Position numbers and translations under genes: made by a program
The notes under the pieces: generated by a model
Seen by the model: only the letters and a program-made list of their open reading frames with translations
What the model was told of the DNA's origin: nothing
The model's database searches: none
In this document: positions 38,193 to 48,764 of the stretch, piece by piece
How positions within the stretch are numbered: the stretch's first letter is position 1
How the letters are laid out: each line of letters opens with the position of its first letter
Assembly (NCBI GenBank): GCA_003255065.1
Contig: QAOA01008053.1
Location: 634,514-698,513, forward strand
Length of the DNA: 64,000 nt
DNA from: Cercis canadensis
Taxonomy: Eukaryota > Streptophyta > Magnoliopsida > Fabales > Fabaceae
Direction: 5' to 3'

Positions 38193-38834
38193 AAAATTGG
38201 GTGCAACTATTTTCAATGGGGATATCCACTTTATCTTTCTGTGAGTTTAGCCTAGATCACATAAGAATTCAATTACCTCCTAAGAAAGACAACTACCTAC
38301 TCAAGGAAACTAAAAGTTGGATCTATTTTCTCATAACTCAGAAATAAGGTACAACCATTGTAACAAGAAATAGGCAGAAGAATATATCAATTATCCAACC
38401 ATGAAACTTAATAACTATAACTCATTAGTAGCTTTTGAGAAATTCAAATGTCAACTTTCCATTGAAAGATTTACTCTTGTAGATCACATGTCACTAATCG
38501 ATGATGCTATTGAATGACTCAGACTGAGCAGACACTAACCCTTCCTTAGGGACCCTACGCCATTTGCTATGGCGTGCATAATCTATCAAGCTATAGTGCA
38601 CTTGCGGATAGGTGGGAAACTCTATTGATATGATGCGTTTCAATAGTCCATTTCATATTTTCCAGCTTTAGCCAAACAAAGTAACATTAAAAACAGTGTC
38701 ACAGTGATGGAAATATTTGCAAAAGAACTGTATTAATGGAAATAAGTTAGTAAACTGCATTATTGAAGGAATTGGTCCCCAGACTGGTGACAGAATCAAA
38801 AGCTCCTCAGTTTTGATCAATTGTGTAGATTCCA
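38193..38834. other. 3' flank of the P450 gene
   Basis: No further coding sequence seen. This is the downstream side of the minus-strand P450 gene and should hold its 3' untranslated region, though no polyadenylation site can be fixed by eye. Confidence 0.5.
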
Positions 38835-40576
38835 CTACTCATAAAGCGCTGGATTCGACAACCTTGGAGTGGGGATGGCAACCAGCGGTGTTTTCTTTTT
38901 CAATACAATGCCAAACTTTTCTGCGACATCCAACTTTTGTCCTTGGGGAATTCTCCAATCAAATGAGTGCAGAAGTGTGGCAACAGAATACATAACCATT
39001 CTCTCAGCCATTGCTATTCCTGCACATATTCTTCGTCCAGACCCAAATGGGAAATAATTGAAATCACTTCCACTGTAATCCCATTTAGCATCCTGCAGGA
39101 ACCTTGCAGGGTCAAATTCTAATGGTCTCTCCCAATTGGAAGGGTCTCTGTGTATTGCCCACACGTTCACAAACACCCGAGACCCCTTTGGGATTGTGTA
39201 ATCTCCAACGGTGCACGTTTCACTGGGGGAGTGTGGAACTAACAGTGGAAGGGCAGGGTGTAACCTCAGAGTTTCTTTCATCACTGCCTGCAAGTAGGGC
39301 AGTTTCTGAATGTGAGACTCTTCTACTATCTTGTCTTTACCAACCACCTCTACCAATTCTTCCTGGGCTCTCTTCATCACCTCTGGATTGTTCATAATTT
39401 CTGCCATAGCCAACTCGATTGTGTTGGAGGAAGTGTCGGATCCACCCACCACCATATCCTGTCCAATATTTTCATCCACATTAATTACTACAAATATAAT
39501 TAGCTAAAAGGAAAATAAAAAAGCAGAAATTCAATTTTAGGCGAAACAAGAACAGAACAGATGAATAATTAGTTGCTATTGCTAAATAGAAAACATACCA
39601 TGAGCAGGGCCTTAAGGTGGATCATGGTGAATGGCGTCTTGGAATCTTCTTCATCCTTCAAATTTAATAAAAACTGCAAGAAATCTTGGCTCTGTTTTTT
39701 ACCATTACCACTCTCATTGTAAATCTTGAGCCGTTGATCAATCATCTTATCGAAGATCCCATCGAACCGTCGGGAAAACACAAGCATCTGTTTCTTTATG
39801 CCTTGTAAATCAAAGGGAGCCAACCCGGGAAAAAAGTCCGAAATGTTGGGCTTCGCCAAAAGCTCTGTTATATCCGATATCACTTCCCTGAACTCTGCTC
39901 CCAAGCTGGCCCTCTCATCCCCTTCCACCGTACCACCCCACAACATGTTGGTGATCACGTTGAGTATTGTAAGGAACATTTGCTCGCCCACATTAACGGG
40001 GGATCCGACCCGACTGTACATATAACCTACAGTTTGTCGGACCTCCCTGCGGCGGAGGGCATAGACAGAATCTAAGGTGGTGTTGCTAAGCATCTTGAGC
40101 ACACACACTTTTCTCAACATTCGCCACTCGGGTCCATAGGGTGTCCACACTATATCGGATCCACCATACGCTGCTGCGGTGGCCGCAGCAGGCACGTCAC
40201 GATTAGCAAAAGTGATATCTTGGTCTTTGAGAACTTGACGAGCCATGGAAGGCGAGCTCACCACGATGCCAATCTTTGTCCCAAGTCGGAGCGTCAATAT
40301 AGGGCCATAGGTCCGACTCAAATCCGCAAAGTAGGAGTGGAGCTCCGGATCTAGAGATAGAAGGTTGCCCAATATGGGGATGCCTCCGGGGCCTGGAGGC
40401 AGTGGTGGAGTTGTCGTCTTGGGATTGATGAAGTAGATCCATGAGTACCAAGTAACTGCAAAAATTACAGAGAAAGCTAAAAGCAGGGGAGTTACAGCAT
40501 CTTTCTCGCCATTGCTGTAATTCCACAACCATGTGGAATTCTTCAGATTTTGAAAGATACTTGAGATGGGTATCAT
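38835..40576 (-). CDS. CYP706: Cytochrome P450, CYP706 family
   Basis: Heme-thiolate monooxygenase, expected on the ER membrane with a cytochrome P450 reductase. Exon 1 is 40576-39599 and exon 2 is 39458-38835, with a phase-0 GT-AG intron (donor after the ATG codon of ALLM, acceptor before GATATGG); the joined product is 533 residues. In order: N-terminal anchor (about 28-52), proline hinge PPLPPGP, C-helix WRMLR, I-helix GGSDTSS (about 331), E-x-x-R as ETLR (388-391), FDPARF, and the heme loop FPFGSGRRICAG with Cys about 471. All key residues are intact. The stretch GGSDIVWTPYGPEWR and the WGGTVEGDERASLGAEFREV region fit CYP706, the family of cotton delta-cadinene 8-hydroxylase; the substrate here cannot be deduced. 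The start gives a slightly longer N-terminus than usual. It is probably functional. Confidence 0.92.
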
Positions 40577-41000
40577 CGTGTTATTCAGACTTCAGAATGA
40601 ATTATGAAAGGAGCTCTAGCTGCTCTAGAGTCTAAATAGATAGAAATTAATTTTAGAGCTTATCTGGTACCATCTGCAACTATGTAATGAAATGCTACTA
40701 GAAAGTGACAAAAATGAATTTTCATGCGAGTCCAGAATTGGAGCAAAGAATCTTTAATTTAAACCGTTGAATATATTATAAATAAAATCGAATAAAAATA
40801 TTTCAAAATCAGAATATTTAATAATTAAAAAATATTATATGTAGAATTATTTATAAATAAATTAAATTTTAAGTCACTAGAACTCTAAAAAATTTAATAA
40901 AATAATTCATTTTATAAATAAATTTAATTATAAGAATATTAGTATTCTAAAGATTTTGTTATGGGCCAATAGCGTTGTGTGTTATGACTTAGGAACCAGA
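40577..41000 (-). promoter_or_regulatory. Upstream region of the P450 gene
   Basis: The AT-rich 5' flank of the minus-strand P450. No clear TATA box can be fixed by eye. It ends at the transposon block starting near 41001, so the promoter not interrupted by repeats is at most ~0.4 kb. Confidence 0.35.
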
Positions 41001-41511
41001 CAAAGGGACAATCCGCAATTAGACCATACAAAGTGGGAACTAGTGCTACGTCACGCGGACGACATCCACGAGGCTTCTCCAGATATTATTTTGTCTGTTG
41101 GCTACGATACGACAAAAAACTAAATCACAATCACAAATTCACAACCTCATAGTAGGCCTTGATCACAACCTCTGCCCTCTCTATTACTTCATATATATAA
41201 CCCATAGCAGGCATGTCTCCATCAACCATTCTTGGGATTTTAATCAGTGGTTCAGAAACACTCACGGCTTCATGCGCATACTTCCAAAATCTATCTAAAT
41301 ACAACAATGACTTAATGGGTTGTGCATCTGGACGTCTACTATATATGGAAGACAACCACTCTGAATGAGAAAACATATGCTTTAAATTGTCCTCTTGTAT
41401 CACTATGGACCTCAAAGAAAGGAAATTTGTGATAAATCTAGTAATTCTTGGCCTGATCAATTCCTTTCCACCAGTGAACTTTCTCATTAAATTCAGAGTC
41501 CATGCATGACT
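41001..41511 (-). pseudogene. hAT transposase fragment, longer allele-like copy
   Basis: The minus strand encodes part of a plant hAT-type transposase (DUF659/BED-type family): HAWTLNLMRKFTGGKELIRP, TRFITNFLSLRSI, then a RFWKYAHEAV block and VDGDMPAMGYIYEV. Plant hAT proteins have the same order. There is no zinc finger and no C-terminal dimerisation domain; a stop follows VVNL. This copy keeps a 30-residue stretch (VIQEDNLKHMFSHSEW...) that the next copy lacks. It is a remnant, cut at an N. Confidence 0.8.
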
Positions 41512-41512
41512 N

Positions 41513-42070
41513 CAAAGGGACAATCCGCATTTAGACCATACAAAGTGGGAACTAGTGCTACGTCACGCGGACGACATCCACGAGGCTTCTCCAGCTATTA
41601 TTTTGTCTGTTGGCTACGATACGACAAAAAACTAAATCACAATCACAAATTCACAACCTCATAGTAGGCCTTGATCACAACCTCTGCCCTCTCTATTACT
41701 TCATATATATAACCCATAGCAGGCATGTCTCCATCAACCATTCTTGGGATTTTAATCAGTGGTTCAGAAACACTTACGGCTTCATGCGCATACTTCCAAA
41801 ATCTATCTAAATACAACAATGACTTAATGGACCTCAAAGAAAGGAAATTTGTGATAAATCTAGTAATTCTTGGCCTGATCAATTCCTTTCCACCAGTGAA
41901 CTTTCTCATTAAATTCAGAGTCCATGCATGACTATATATGTACCGTGTTATGGCCTTTACCACCTCCAAGACAGTAGCAACCCAATCTTGTCTACCAAAA
42001 TCCTCTAACATCTTATCAACACAATAAGCAGCACAAGGAGACCAAAACAGTGAATTATCCTTTGCCATGA
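41513..42070 (-). pseudogene. hAT transposase fragment, copy with in-frame 90-bp deletion
   Basis: Nearly identical to 41001-41511 but lacking 90 bp (equivalent to 41315-41404). The deletion borders share the 4-base word ATGG, and the frame is kept. This copy continues further upstream of the protein: LFWSPCAAYCVDKMLEDFG, the hAT segment before HAWTLNL. It is cut off at the border with the LTR of the Copia-like element, so the rest of the transposase is lost. Confidence 0.82.
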
Positions 42071-42073
42071 GAT

Positions 42074-43262
42074 CTTAAGTTTTGATGATAACAAATAGTC
42101 TTGCTTATCACTAACCTTAACATGTTGGTTCACGTATTTATCTTAAGTGAACATGTTAGGTGATAATCTTGGGTTTGAAGCATAACCAGTTTCGTAGTTC
42201 AAAGAACCAGCTTGAATTTCAAGACTTGGATCTTTGTGTAGTTTATAAAGCCTCAAACTTCGTGAACCAACCAAGGCTGAAGCCCAACTCAATTGGACTA
42301 ACTACTGGACCTAAGAGACGTTGGAAGGAAGCCCACTTAAGGGATTTAAATAAGAAAAGAATCAACAACAAGAAAGGAAACAAATGCTATATAAAAAAGT
42401 TATTTGAAAAGATGAGATTATCTCTCAATCAGAGATATGATCTCAAATCAGGCAAGCGGAAGCCCAGCCCATTGACAACGGTCATTTTCAACCTTCTGCT
42501 ATAAATTTCAAAGACCCAAGGTCTGAAAAAGAGAGAACAAAATCCATTGAATCAGTCAAAGAAAAAGCTCTCTGTGCGAAGCTAGTTATCTATCTCTTCT
42601 ATCAACTTTGTACTACTTATGTGTAAAACCTTTAAGAGAGTTGTGTATCATTGGGTGTCGTATCCTTCTAGGATTATCGTAACATATTTCATTGGGAAAT
42701 CTAGGGAGTAACTTTTGTCTTTGTTTGACAGAAGGAGAGAGTTTCTAGTGAACTCTAGAAAGAAACTAGGGAGAGAAGTTTTATGGGTAAGCTTGTTGTA
42801 AAAATTAGTGTTGTAAACGAAGTTTGGAGATGCTTGGACAAATAACCTGGATAGTTGAACCCTAGCCTCGGGAGAGTGGACGTAGACTCTGTTATTGGCC
42901 GAACGCTATAAAAATTTTGGGCTAAATCTCTCTACCATTCTCTCTTTTATTTTGCTGCTATATGTTTTTAAATGTGATGCATAACTAGCTTTGTTGTTCT
43001 GATCTTGTTAAGCTTATATTTTCTTGCCTTATAAATTGTTATATTCATATATGCAAAAAAATTATCTTCTCTATCTAAATGGTTATTTGGTTCATATTCT
43101 GATTGATCTCTGTTAAGTTATTTATGGGTTTTATAATAATCAGCTTGAAACAAATTTTGAATATAAGCTGGTTATTCCATAAATTATTTTAATTTGTAAT
43201 TCCGTATTATAATTGTTTTAATCTCCTATTCATCGCCTTCTAGAAGCTTACCTACACTCTTA
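42074..43262 (+). repeat. 5' LTR of the Copia-like element, left end missing
   Basis: Collinear with the 3' LTR from TAAGTTTTGATGATAAC to the terminal CTACACTCTTA. The first ~24 bases (TGTTGGCCCC...) present in the 3' LTR are absent. The two LTRs differ at many sites, so the insertion is not recent. Confidence 0.88.
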
Positions 43263-43264
43263 AT

Positions 43265-43274
43265 TGGTATCAGA
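43265..43274 (+). promoter_or_regulatory. Primer-binding site
   Basis: TGGTATCAGA, complementary to the 3' end of initiator methionine tRNA, starts 2 bases after the LTR, the usual plant Copia position. Confidence 0.85.
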
Positions 43275-43346
43275 CCTCGATGTTCTCTTATTTGGTCTGG
43301 CAACCTTTGAGTTAAAGATCTAAAAGTTTAAATCTTTGTAGGTATC

Positions 43347-44640
43347 ATGAATACTCAAAATGCAACTCATTCTTCCCACAAACCACCATACTTTAATGAT
43401 GACAACTACAAGTATTGGAAGGAAAGAATAAAAATGTACATTGAATCAATAAACTACATGGTCTAGGCCATTGTGAGAAATGTACACCTTAAAATCCAAA
43501 GCTAGATACAACATTGTATGTGTTGTTTCCCCAAAGGAGTATGAGCACATACCTTCATGTAACTAAGCTAAAGAGATGTGGGATCGACTTAAAGCCATCC
43601 ATGAAGGAACAAGTCAAGTGAAGGAAGTCAAGATTGCCATATTTGGCTCATAATATGAAATGTTTCACATGGAGAAGGATGAAGATCTAGAATCTTTCTT
43701 CTCTTGGTTTCTTGGGATCATAAATAATCTTAAGAGCCTTGGAAGAGAGTATACTCAAAAGGAGCAAGTCAGGAAGCTGCTTAGGTGCTTAACAAAAAAA
43801 TAGGAAACAAAGGTCACAATTCTCCTCCAATATGTTGAAACAAATGACATGACCATGGACCAGCTAAGAGGGTAGTTAGAGACACATCAAATGATGATGT
43901 TTGAAAAGAAAAATTGTTTAGAAGACCCTAAGAAAAAGAGTCTGGCCCTAACCAGCACAGCTCAAGAAACTAGTTCTGCTTCAAGAGAACCAGTTTCCAG
44001 TGATAAAGATGTAGCTCTAGTGTCAAGGAAATTTCTTCACCAAATGAATATGCGTAATGACATAAAGAAATTTCCACCCAGAAGCAGCAAATGTGAAAGT
44101 AGTAAAGAACCAGTCATTTGCTATGAATGCAAGAAGCTTGGACACATCAAGCCGGATTGTCCCAACCTCAAAAAGAAGAAGTTCTATATAAGGGATAAGA
44201 AAAAAGTTATGATTGCTTCATGGAGTGATGTTGATTCATCTTCTGACTCGGATGAAGGGAACCTAGCAAACTTATGTTTCATGGAAAACACAGAAAGCAG
44301 AAAAGAGGTAAGTGATTCTGAAACTGAGCTAGATTCTCCTTCTTCTTATGAAGAGCTAAATCAAGCTTTCGAAGATCTAGCTTTTGACTTTGAAAAGAGG
44401 CTTGCAAAGATAGAAGCTCTTAAGAAAGTAGTCAAATAGCAGATCCAAGAAATTGATTTGCTTAAGAAAGAGAGTTAAGATCTAGCTCAACGGTTTAAAG
44501 CTTTACAAACTGAAAATGATTCTCTTAAGAAAAACCAGCTTCTCATTCCTTTTATTCTTAAAGAAAACCATGATTTGAAAAAGAAAGTAAATGAGCTATC
44601 AAAGGATCTAGCAAAGTTTGTTCAAGGGCGTGGAAACCTA
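43347..44640 (+). pseudogene. Copia gag with zinc knuckle, broken
   Basis: The ATG at 43347 opens a Copia-type gag start (HKPPYFNDDNYKYWKERIKM) that soon meets an in-frame TAG, and more stops follow up to ~43870. The frame 43891-44439 is open for 182 codons and contains a CCHC zinc knuckle, CYECKKLGHIKPDC, that binds RNA in working elements. It is followed by an acidic Ser/Asp-rich stretch (SSSDSDEGN) and a coiled-coil-like region interrupted by stops at 44437 and 44476. Confidence 0.85.
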
Positions 44641-44685
44641 AATGCCTTGCTAGGGAGATAGAGAGTTGGAAATGACAAAGTAGGT

Positions 44686-45465
44686 TTGGGTGATAATGAA
44701 CCACAACCAAAAAAGTTATCTAGAATGTTCTTTGTCATAAAACTAGCTTCTGGCAAAAACTTCTTTGTTAAAGCCTCGGCTTCTCATTCTGTTTCAAGAA
44801 AAACATGCTTTTACTGTGGTAATATTGGACATGTGTTCCTTAACTATGAATTTAAGAAATTATTTGTAGCAAAGAAGATGATTTGGGTGCCTAAGAGGAC
44901 CTATGCCACTAACAACCAAGGACCCAAAACATTTTGGGTACCTAAGGCCTCCTAAACTCCTTTGCAAGTGTGCTTTAAAGCCAAGAGTGACTTCTGGTAC
45001 TTGGACAACGGCTGCTCCAAACATATGACTGGGGATCCAACCAAGTTCACCCTCATTAAAAAGAAAGATATGGGAGACGTCGCTTTTGGAGATAATGGCA
45101 TAGGGAGAATTGTTGGAATTGGTAAAGTAGCTTTGAATACTTATTTTACTCTTGATAATGTCTATCTTATAGATGGTTTAATCCATAACTTCTTGAGCAT
45201 TAGTCATTTGTGTCACAAAGGTCACAAGGTTATGTTTGAATCATTGCATTGCATCATTTTGTAATTGTATAGTGATAAAGTGCTATTTGTGGACCATAGA
45301 AGCGCGAATGTGTATGTAGTATCCAAAGAGAGACTGAATTTTAAACATGAAACTTGTTTTTCATCCCAAAGCAGCAGTGCTTGGCTATGACATAGAAGGC
45401 TTGATCATTTAAACCATAAGCTGATTTCTAAACTGGCTAAGGAAGAATTGATTTCTGGATTACCA
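44686..45465 (+). pseudogene. Copia second zinc knuckle, aspartic protease and pre-integrase region
   Basis: A second knuckle-like motif CFYCGNIGHVFLNY has lost its last Cys (Tyr instead). After a TAA at 44953 comes the protease start FWYLDNGCSKHMTGD, where the usual active-site triad D-S/T-G reads D-N-G, so the protease would be inactive. GAG-pre-integrase sequence (ISHLCHKGHKVMFES, then RRLDHLNHKLISKLAKEE) follows with more stops. Confidence 0.82.
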
Positions 45466-45466
45466 N

Positions 45467-45552
45467 AGGTCTAAGTCTATGCAATTCAGCCCAAAAGAGG
45501 TTTAAAAGACTAAGTATGAGGAATAACTATTGTATAAAAAGTGTGTTCATCA
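45467..45552. repeat. LTR end, identical to the right end of the solo LTR
   Basis: This 86-bp piece is identical to 51567-51652, the right end of the solo LTR, down to the terminal TTCATCA. It is followed at once by GAGACGTCGC, a repeat of the Copia sequence at 45074. This is the signature of an LTR insertion with a 5-bp duplication GAGAC seen only in the second copy. Confidence 0.88.
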
Positions 45553-46128
45553 GAGACGTCGCTTTTGGAGATAATGGCATAGGGAGAATTGTTGGAATTG
45601 GTAAAGTAGCTATGAATACTTATTTTACTCTTGATAATGTCTATCTTATAGATGGTTTAATCCATAACTTCTTGAGCATTAGTCATTTGTGTGACAAAGG
45701 TCACAAGGTTATGTTTGAATCATTGCATTGCATCATTTTGTAATTGTATAGTGATAAAGTGCTATTTGTGGACCATAGAAGCGCGAATGTGTATGTAGTA
45801 TCCAAAGAGAGACTGAATTTTAAACATGAAACTTGTTTTTCATCCCAAAGCAGCAGTGCTTGGCTATGACATAGAAGGCTTGATCATTTAAACCATAAGC
45901 TGATTTCTAAACTGGCTAAGGAAGAATTGATTTCTGGATTACCAAAACTGGTTTTGAAACGGACAAGGTTTGTTAATCCTGTCAACAAGGCAAACAAACT
46001 AAGTCATCTTTCAAAGCCAAGAAAGAGCACACTACTTCTAGGCCATTGCAGCTGCTTCATATGGATCTCTTTAGACCTACATCCACATCCAACTTGAATG
46101 GCAAGAAGTATGGATTTGTAATAGTTTA
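45553..46128 (+). pseudogene. Second copy of the protease/pre-integrase region, up to the integrase break
   Basis: 45553-45945 repeats 45074-45465 almost exactly. The sequence then goes beyond it: LVLKRTRFVNPVNKANK and LLHMDLFRPTSTSNLNGKKY in changing frames, the run-up to the Copia integrase core. Copia homology stops at FVIV (about 46125), where unrelated sequence starts. Confidence 0.8.
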
Positions 46129-46452
46129 AGCTAGATCTGTTTTAAATCTAGTTGGGCTTTTCTCTGTTGGGCCTATACATTTATGTTGATCCATTTATCC
46201 AAAACTCACCATTTCATTAAAACCTCTCCTTCCTACATGCGTAAAACACAACGTTTTTCCAGTTGATATTTTAGTTACTGGATTCTTCTTCTTTCCTAAA
46301 CCAGTTTCATAGAATCCCTAGAATTCCACCATTAACCCCATTATTGAGCTCCTTATCTCTTAAATCTTTGCAACCTTCCTTAATCATTTTTCAATCCACC
46401 CTTTAGACCACCTCCAACCTCTTTGAACTTGTCCATAAAGTAAGCTTTAGAG

Positions 46453-47900
46453 ATGATGTCAAGTGAAAACTACCTCAGACGCTCTCAGCGAATGGGAAGA
46501 AAAGGCAAAGAAACTACTAGTAATACACCAGAAACTACCATTACTGTTTCTGAATCTTCTTTTGAAGAAACAAAAGATCCTTCAAGCATGCCATGCAAAG
46601 AGGATCAAAGGTTGGTGGCTCTAGTGCCAAAGGCAAGAAGCCTATGCATGCAGATGAAGATGCACCTATGGCAGACCTGCAAGAAGCTCAGTCAAAGCCA
46701 AATGCTGAGGAGGAAGAACTGGTTCCTCTTAAATAAGTTGGAGGCTTCATGCTTCTAGAGGGACCACCTGTTGTGTTGTACCGGTGTTGTCATGAACCTA
46801 AGAATGACCCTGTTCCCTAAACCCTAGAAATCAACCTCACCACTCCTCTTGAATCTTTAGAAAGACTAGAGGAAATTCCTACTGAATCTAGCATGCCAAT
46901 GATTGTAAGAACAAATATGACAGTAGGAAAACAAATTTCTTTTCCTAAGCCTGCTCCACCTCGAGCTCCTGGAAATCTCTTCCAATCCAGAGAGATTGAG
47001 AAGCATTTTCAGAAGAAATTTTTCTTAAGAAAAGTTGTTCTTGGCTCTGTTGTAAAGTGGACTGAAGAAACAGAGACCATAAAGGCCATTGATGAAGCAG
47101 TTGCTGCGATAGGATGGAAGCAACTTCTGGAAATCAAAGAACCAATTATGCCACAACTGGTAAAGTTATTATATGCTCATCTCCAACCCTTTAAAGGTGT
47201 TGTTTTTGGTAGCATATATTTAAAATCATTTGTGGCTAGTGTTGAGATCACTTTGAATGAAAATTTATTTGAACATTTGTTTGATGTGCTTGCTAAGGGA
47301 GATGAGAGGTATATCCACAAGACCTGACTTGTTGATTTTGTTCCATTTGTTGAAGCTATGCACTCCTTGTGTAATTTTCCTAAGAACATGGATGGAAATG
47401 TTCCCTCTGTCCATTATATGAATTCGGTGACCAGGACCTTAGCCAAATTTATAACCACCAATTTTCTTGCTAGGGCTGGTAGCCAATTTGAATTCTTTAC
47501 TACATCAAGAACAAGCTTCCCTGGAGCCTTCCCAAGGTGATTCTTAATACCATGGCATGGATTGTTGGAGAAACCCGTGAGAAAGCCAGCTTGCCATATG
47601 ACATGCTCATTACGAGATTTTGCAGATATTTCAATGTTAATTTAACATAGTTCAAGGATGAACCCCTACCAAGTCATCTAGTCATTAGGCAACCTCTCAC
47701 TAGGTTTATGCCTCAAGAAGATTCAAGGAGCCCCTATCTTGTCAAACAGCCTTCTGGTTCTAAGCGCAAAGCAGCTGCCTCCTCAACTACTTCGAAATCT
47801 CATAAAACTGGTTCTGGTAAGAAACCAGTAGCAGCTTCTCAAGCTGTAGACTATACCCAACGGTTGAAGGATATAAACCCTGCTGAGTTAGCAAACTAGA
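46453..47900 (+). pseudogene. Extra ORF region: plant transposon-protein-like domain with basic, coiled-coil tail
   Basis: A start-like ORF (46453-46758) has RRSQRMGRKGKETTSN, a basic Ser/Thr-rich N-terminus. After stops, 46893-47327 encodes 144 residues with REIEKHFQKKFFLRKVV, WKQLLEIKEPIMPQLVKLLY and SFVASVEITLNENLFEHLFD. A further frame has MAWIVGETREKASLPYDMLI and a Lys/Ser-rich tail (KRKAAASSTTSKSHKTG), then QISQFSTRLAAMDVAIAELK. This order resembles a domain found in plant repeats and often called a putative plant transposon protein (probably PF20167; from memory, not searched). It sits exactly where integrase, RT and RNase H should be. Stops show it is not intact in this copy. Confidence 0.55.
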
Positions 47901-48231
47901 TAGGACAAAGACTAAACCACCAGCGGAGCCAAATTAGTCAGTTCTCAACTAGGCTTGCTGCTATGGATGTTGCAATAGCTGAGCTCAAGCTCAAACTAGC
48001 TACAACAGAAAAAAAAAAAAAAGCTTGTTGCTACATAGATGGANACGGTTGAAGGATATAAACCCTGCTGAGTTAGCAAACTAGATAGGACAAAGACTAA
48101 ACCACCAGCGGAGCCAAATTAGTCAGTTCTCAACCAGGCTTGCTGCTATGGATGTTGCAATAGCTGAGCTCAAGCTCAAACTAGCTACAACAGAAAAAAA
48201 AAAAAAGCTTGTTGCTACATAGATGGAGCTT
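47860..48231. repeat. Near-identical tandem copies joined by N
   Basis: 47860-48043 and 48045-48231 are the same sequence apart from about one substitution and the length of a poly-A run, with an N between them. This is probably an assembly join of two haplotypes. Confidence 0.85.
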
Positions 48232-48764
48232 GCTACTTTGAAACCATCCTCAAACTGATTATCTATGGTGTTATTTCTCTATTTTTGTTAACTTTTGGAT
48301 TTTATTACTTTGACTTGACTTTTAGTTCTTTGGGTCTGTATCTTAAACATTTGACATTTGCATTTCATGACATATGCATTTAGCTTGAAATTGTTTCTGC
48401 TATACAATGTTTACTAAGCTTTCTATAGGAATCAATTTCTTTGGTATTAGCTTCTTTCCTCCCACTCCTTTTTGATATGACAAAGGGGGAGAAAGATTGG
48501 GAAAGATAATCTAGATTCTTATGCTTATGTTATGTTATGATATTGAGATAGTCTGGATGAATTGTTTTAAGATTTTTTTTGCTTTGCTTTGATACCTTTT
48601 GCTCTAATACTATCTTAAAAAGTTTTTGGAAAACCCATATGTTATGAAATTAAACTGCTTGTGAAAACTATTTTCTAAATTGGTTGTAAAACTAGTTTTA
48701 GAAGTAAGCATATTTCTAGGGGGAGATCTTTCTAGGCATTTGTCATTATAAAAAAAAGGGAGAT

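Noticed and set aside
38717..39503. Plus-strand ORFs opposite the P450 (38717-38995, 38869-39057, 39104-39397, 39312-39503)
   Set aside because: Shadows of the minus-strand P450 exon, which has all family motifs intact.
45516..45743. Separate 75-codon gene
   Set aside because: It is the duplicated Copia protease region fused to an LTR end across an assembly join.
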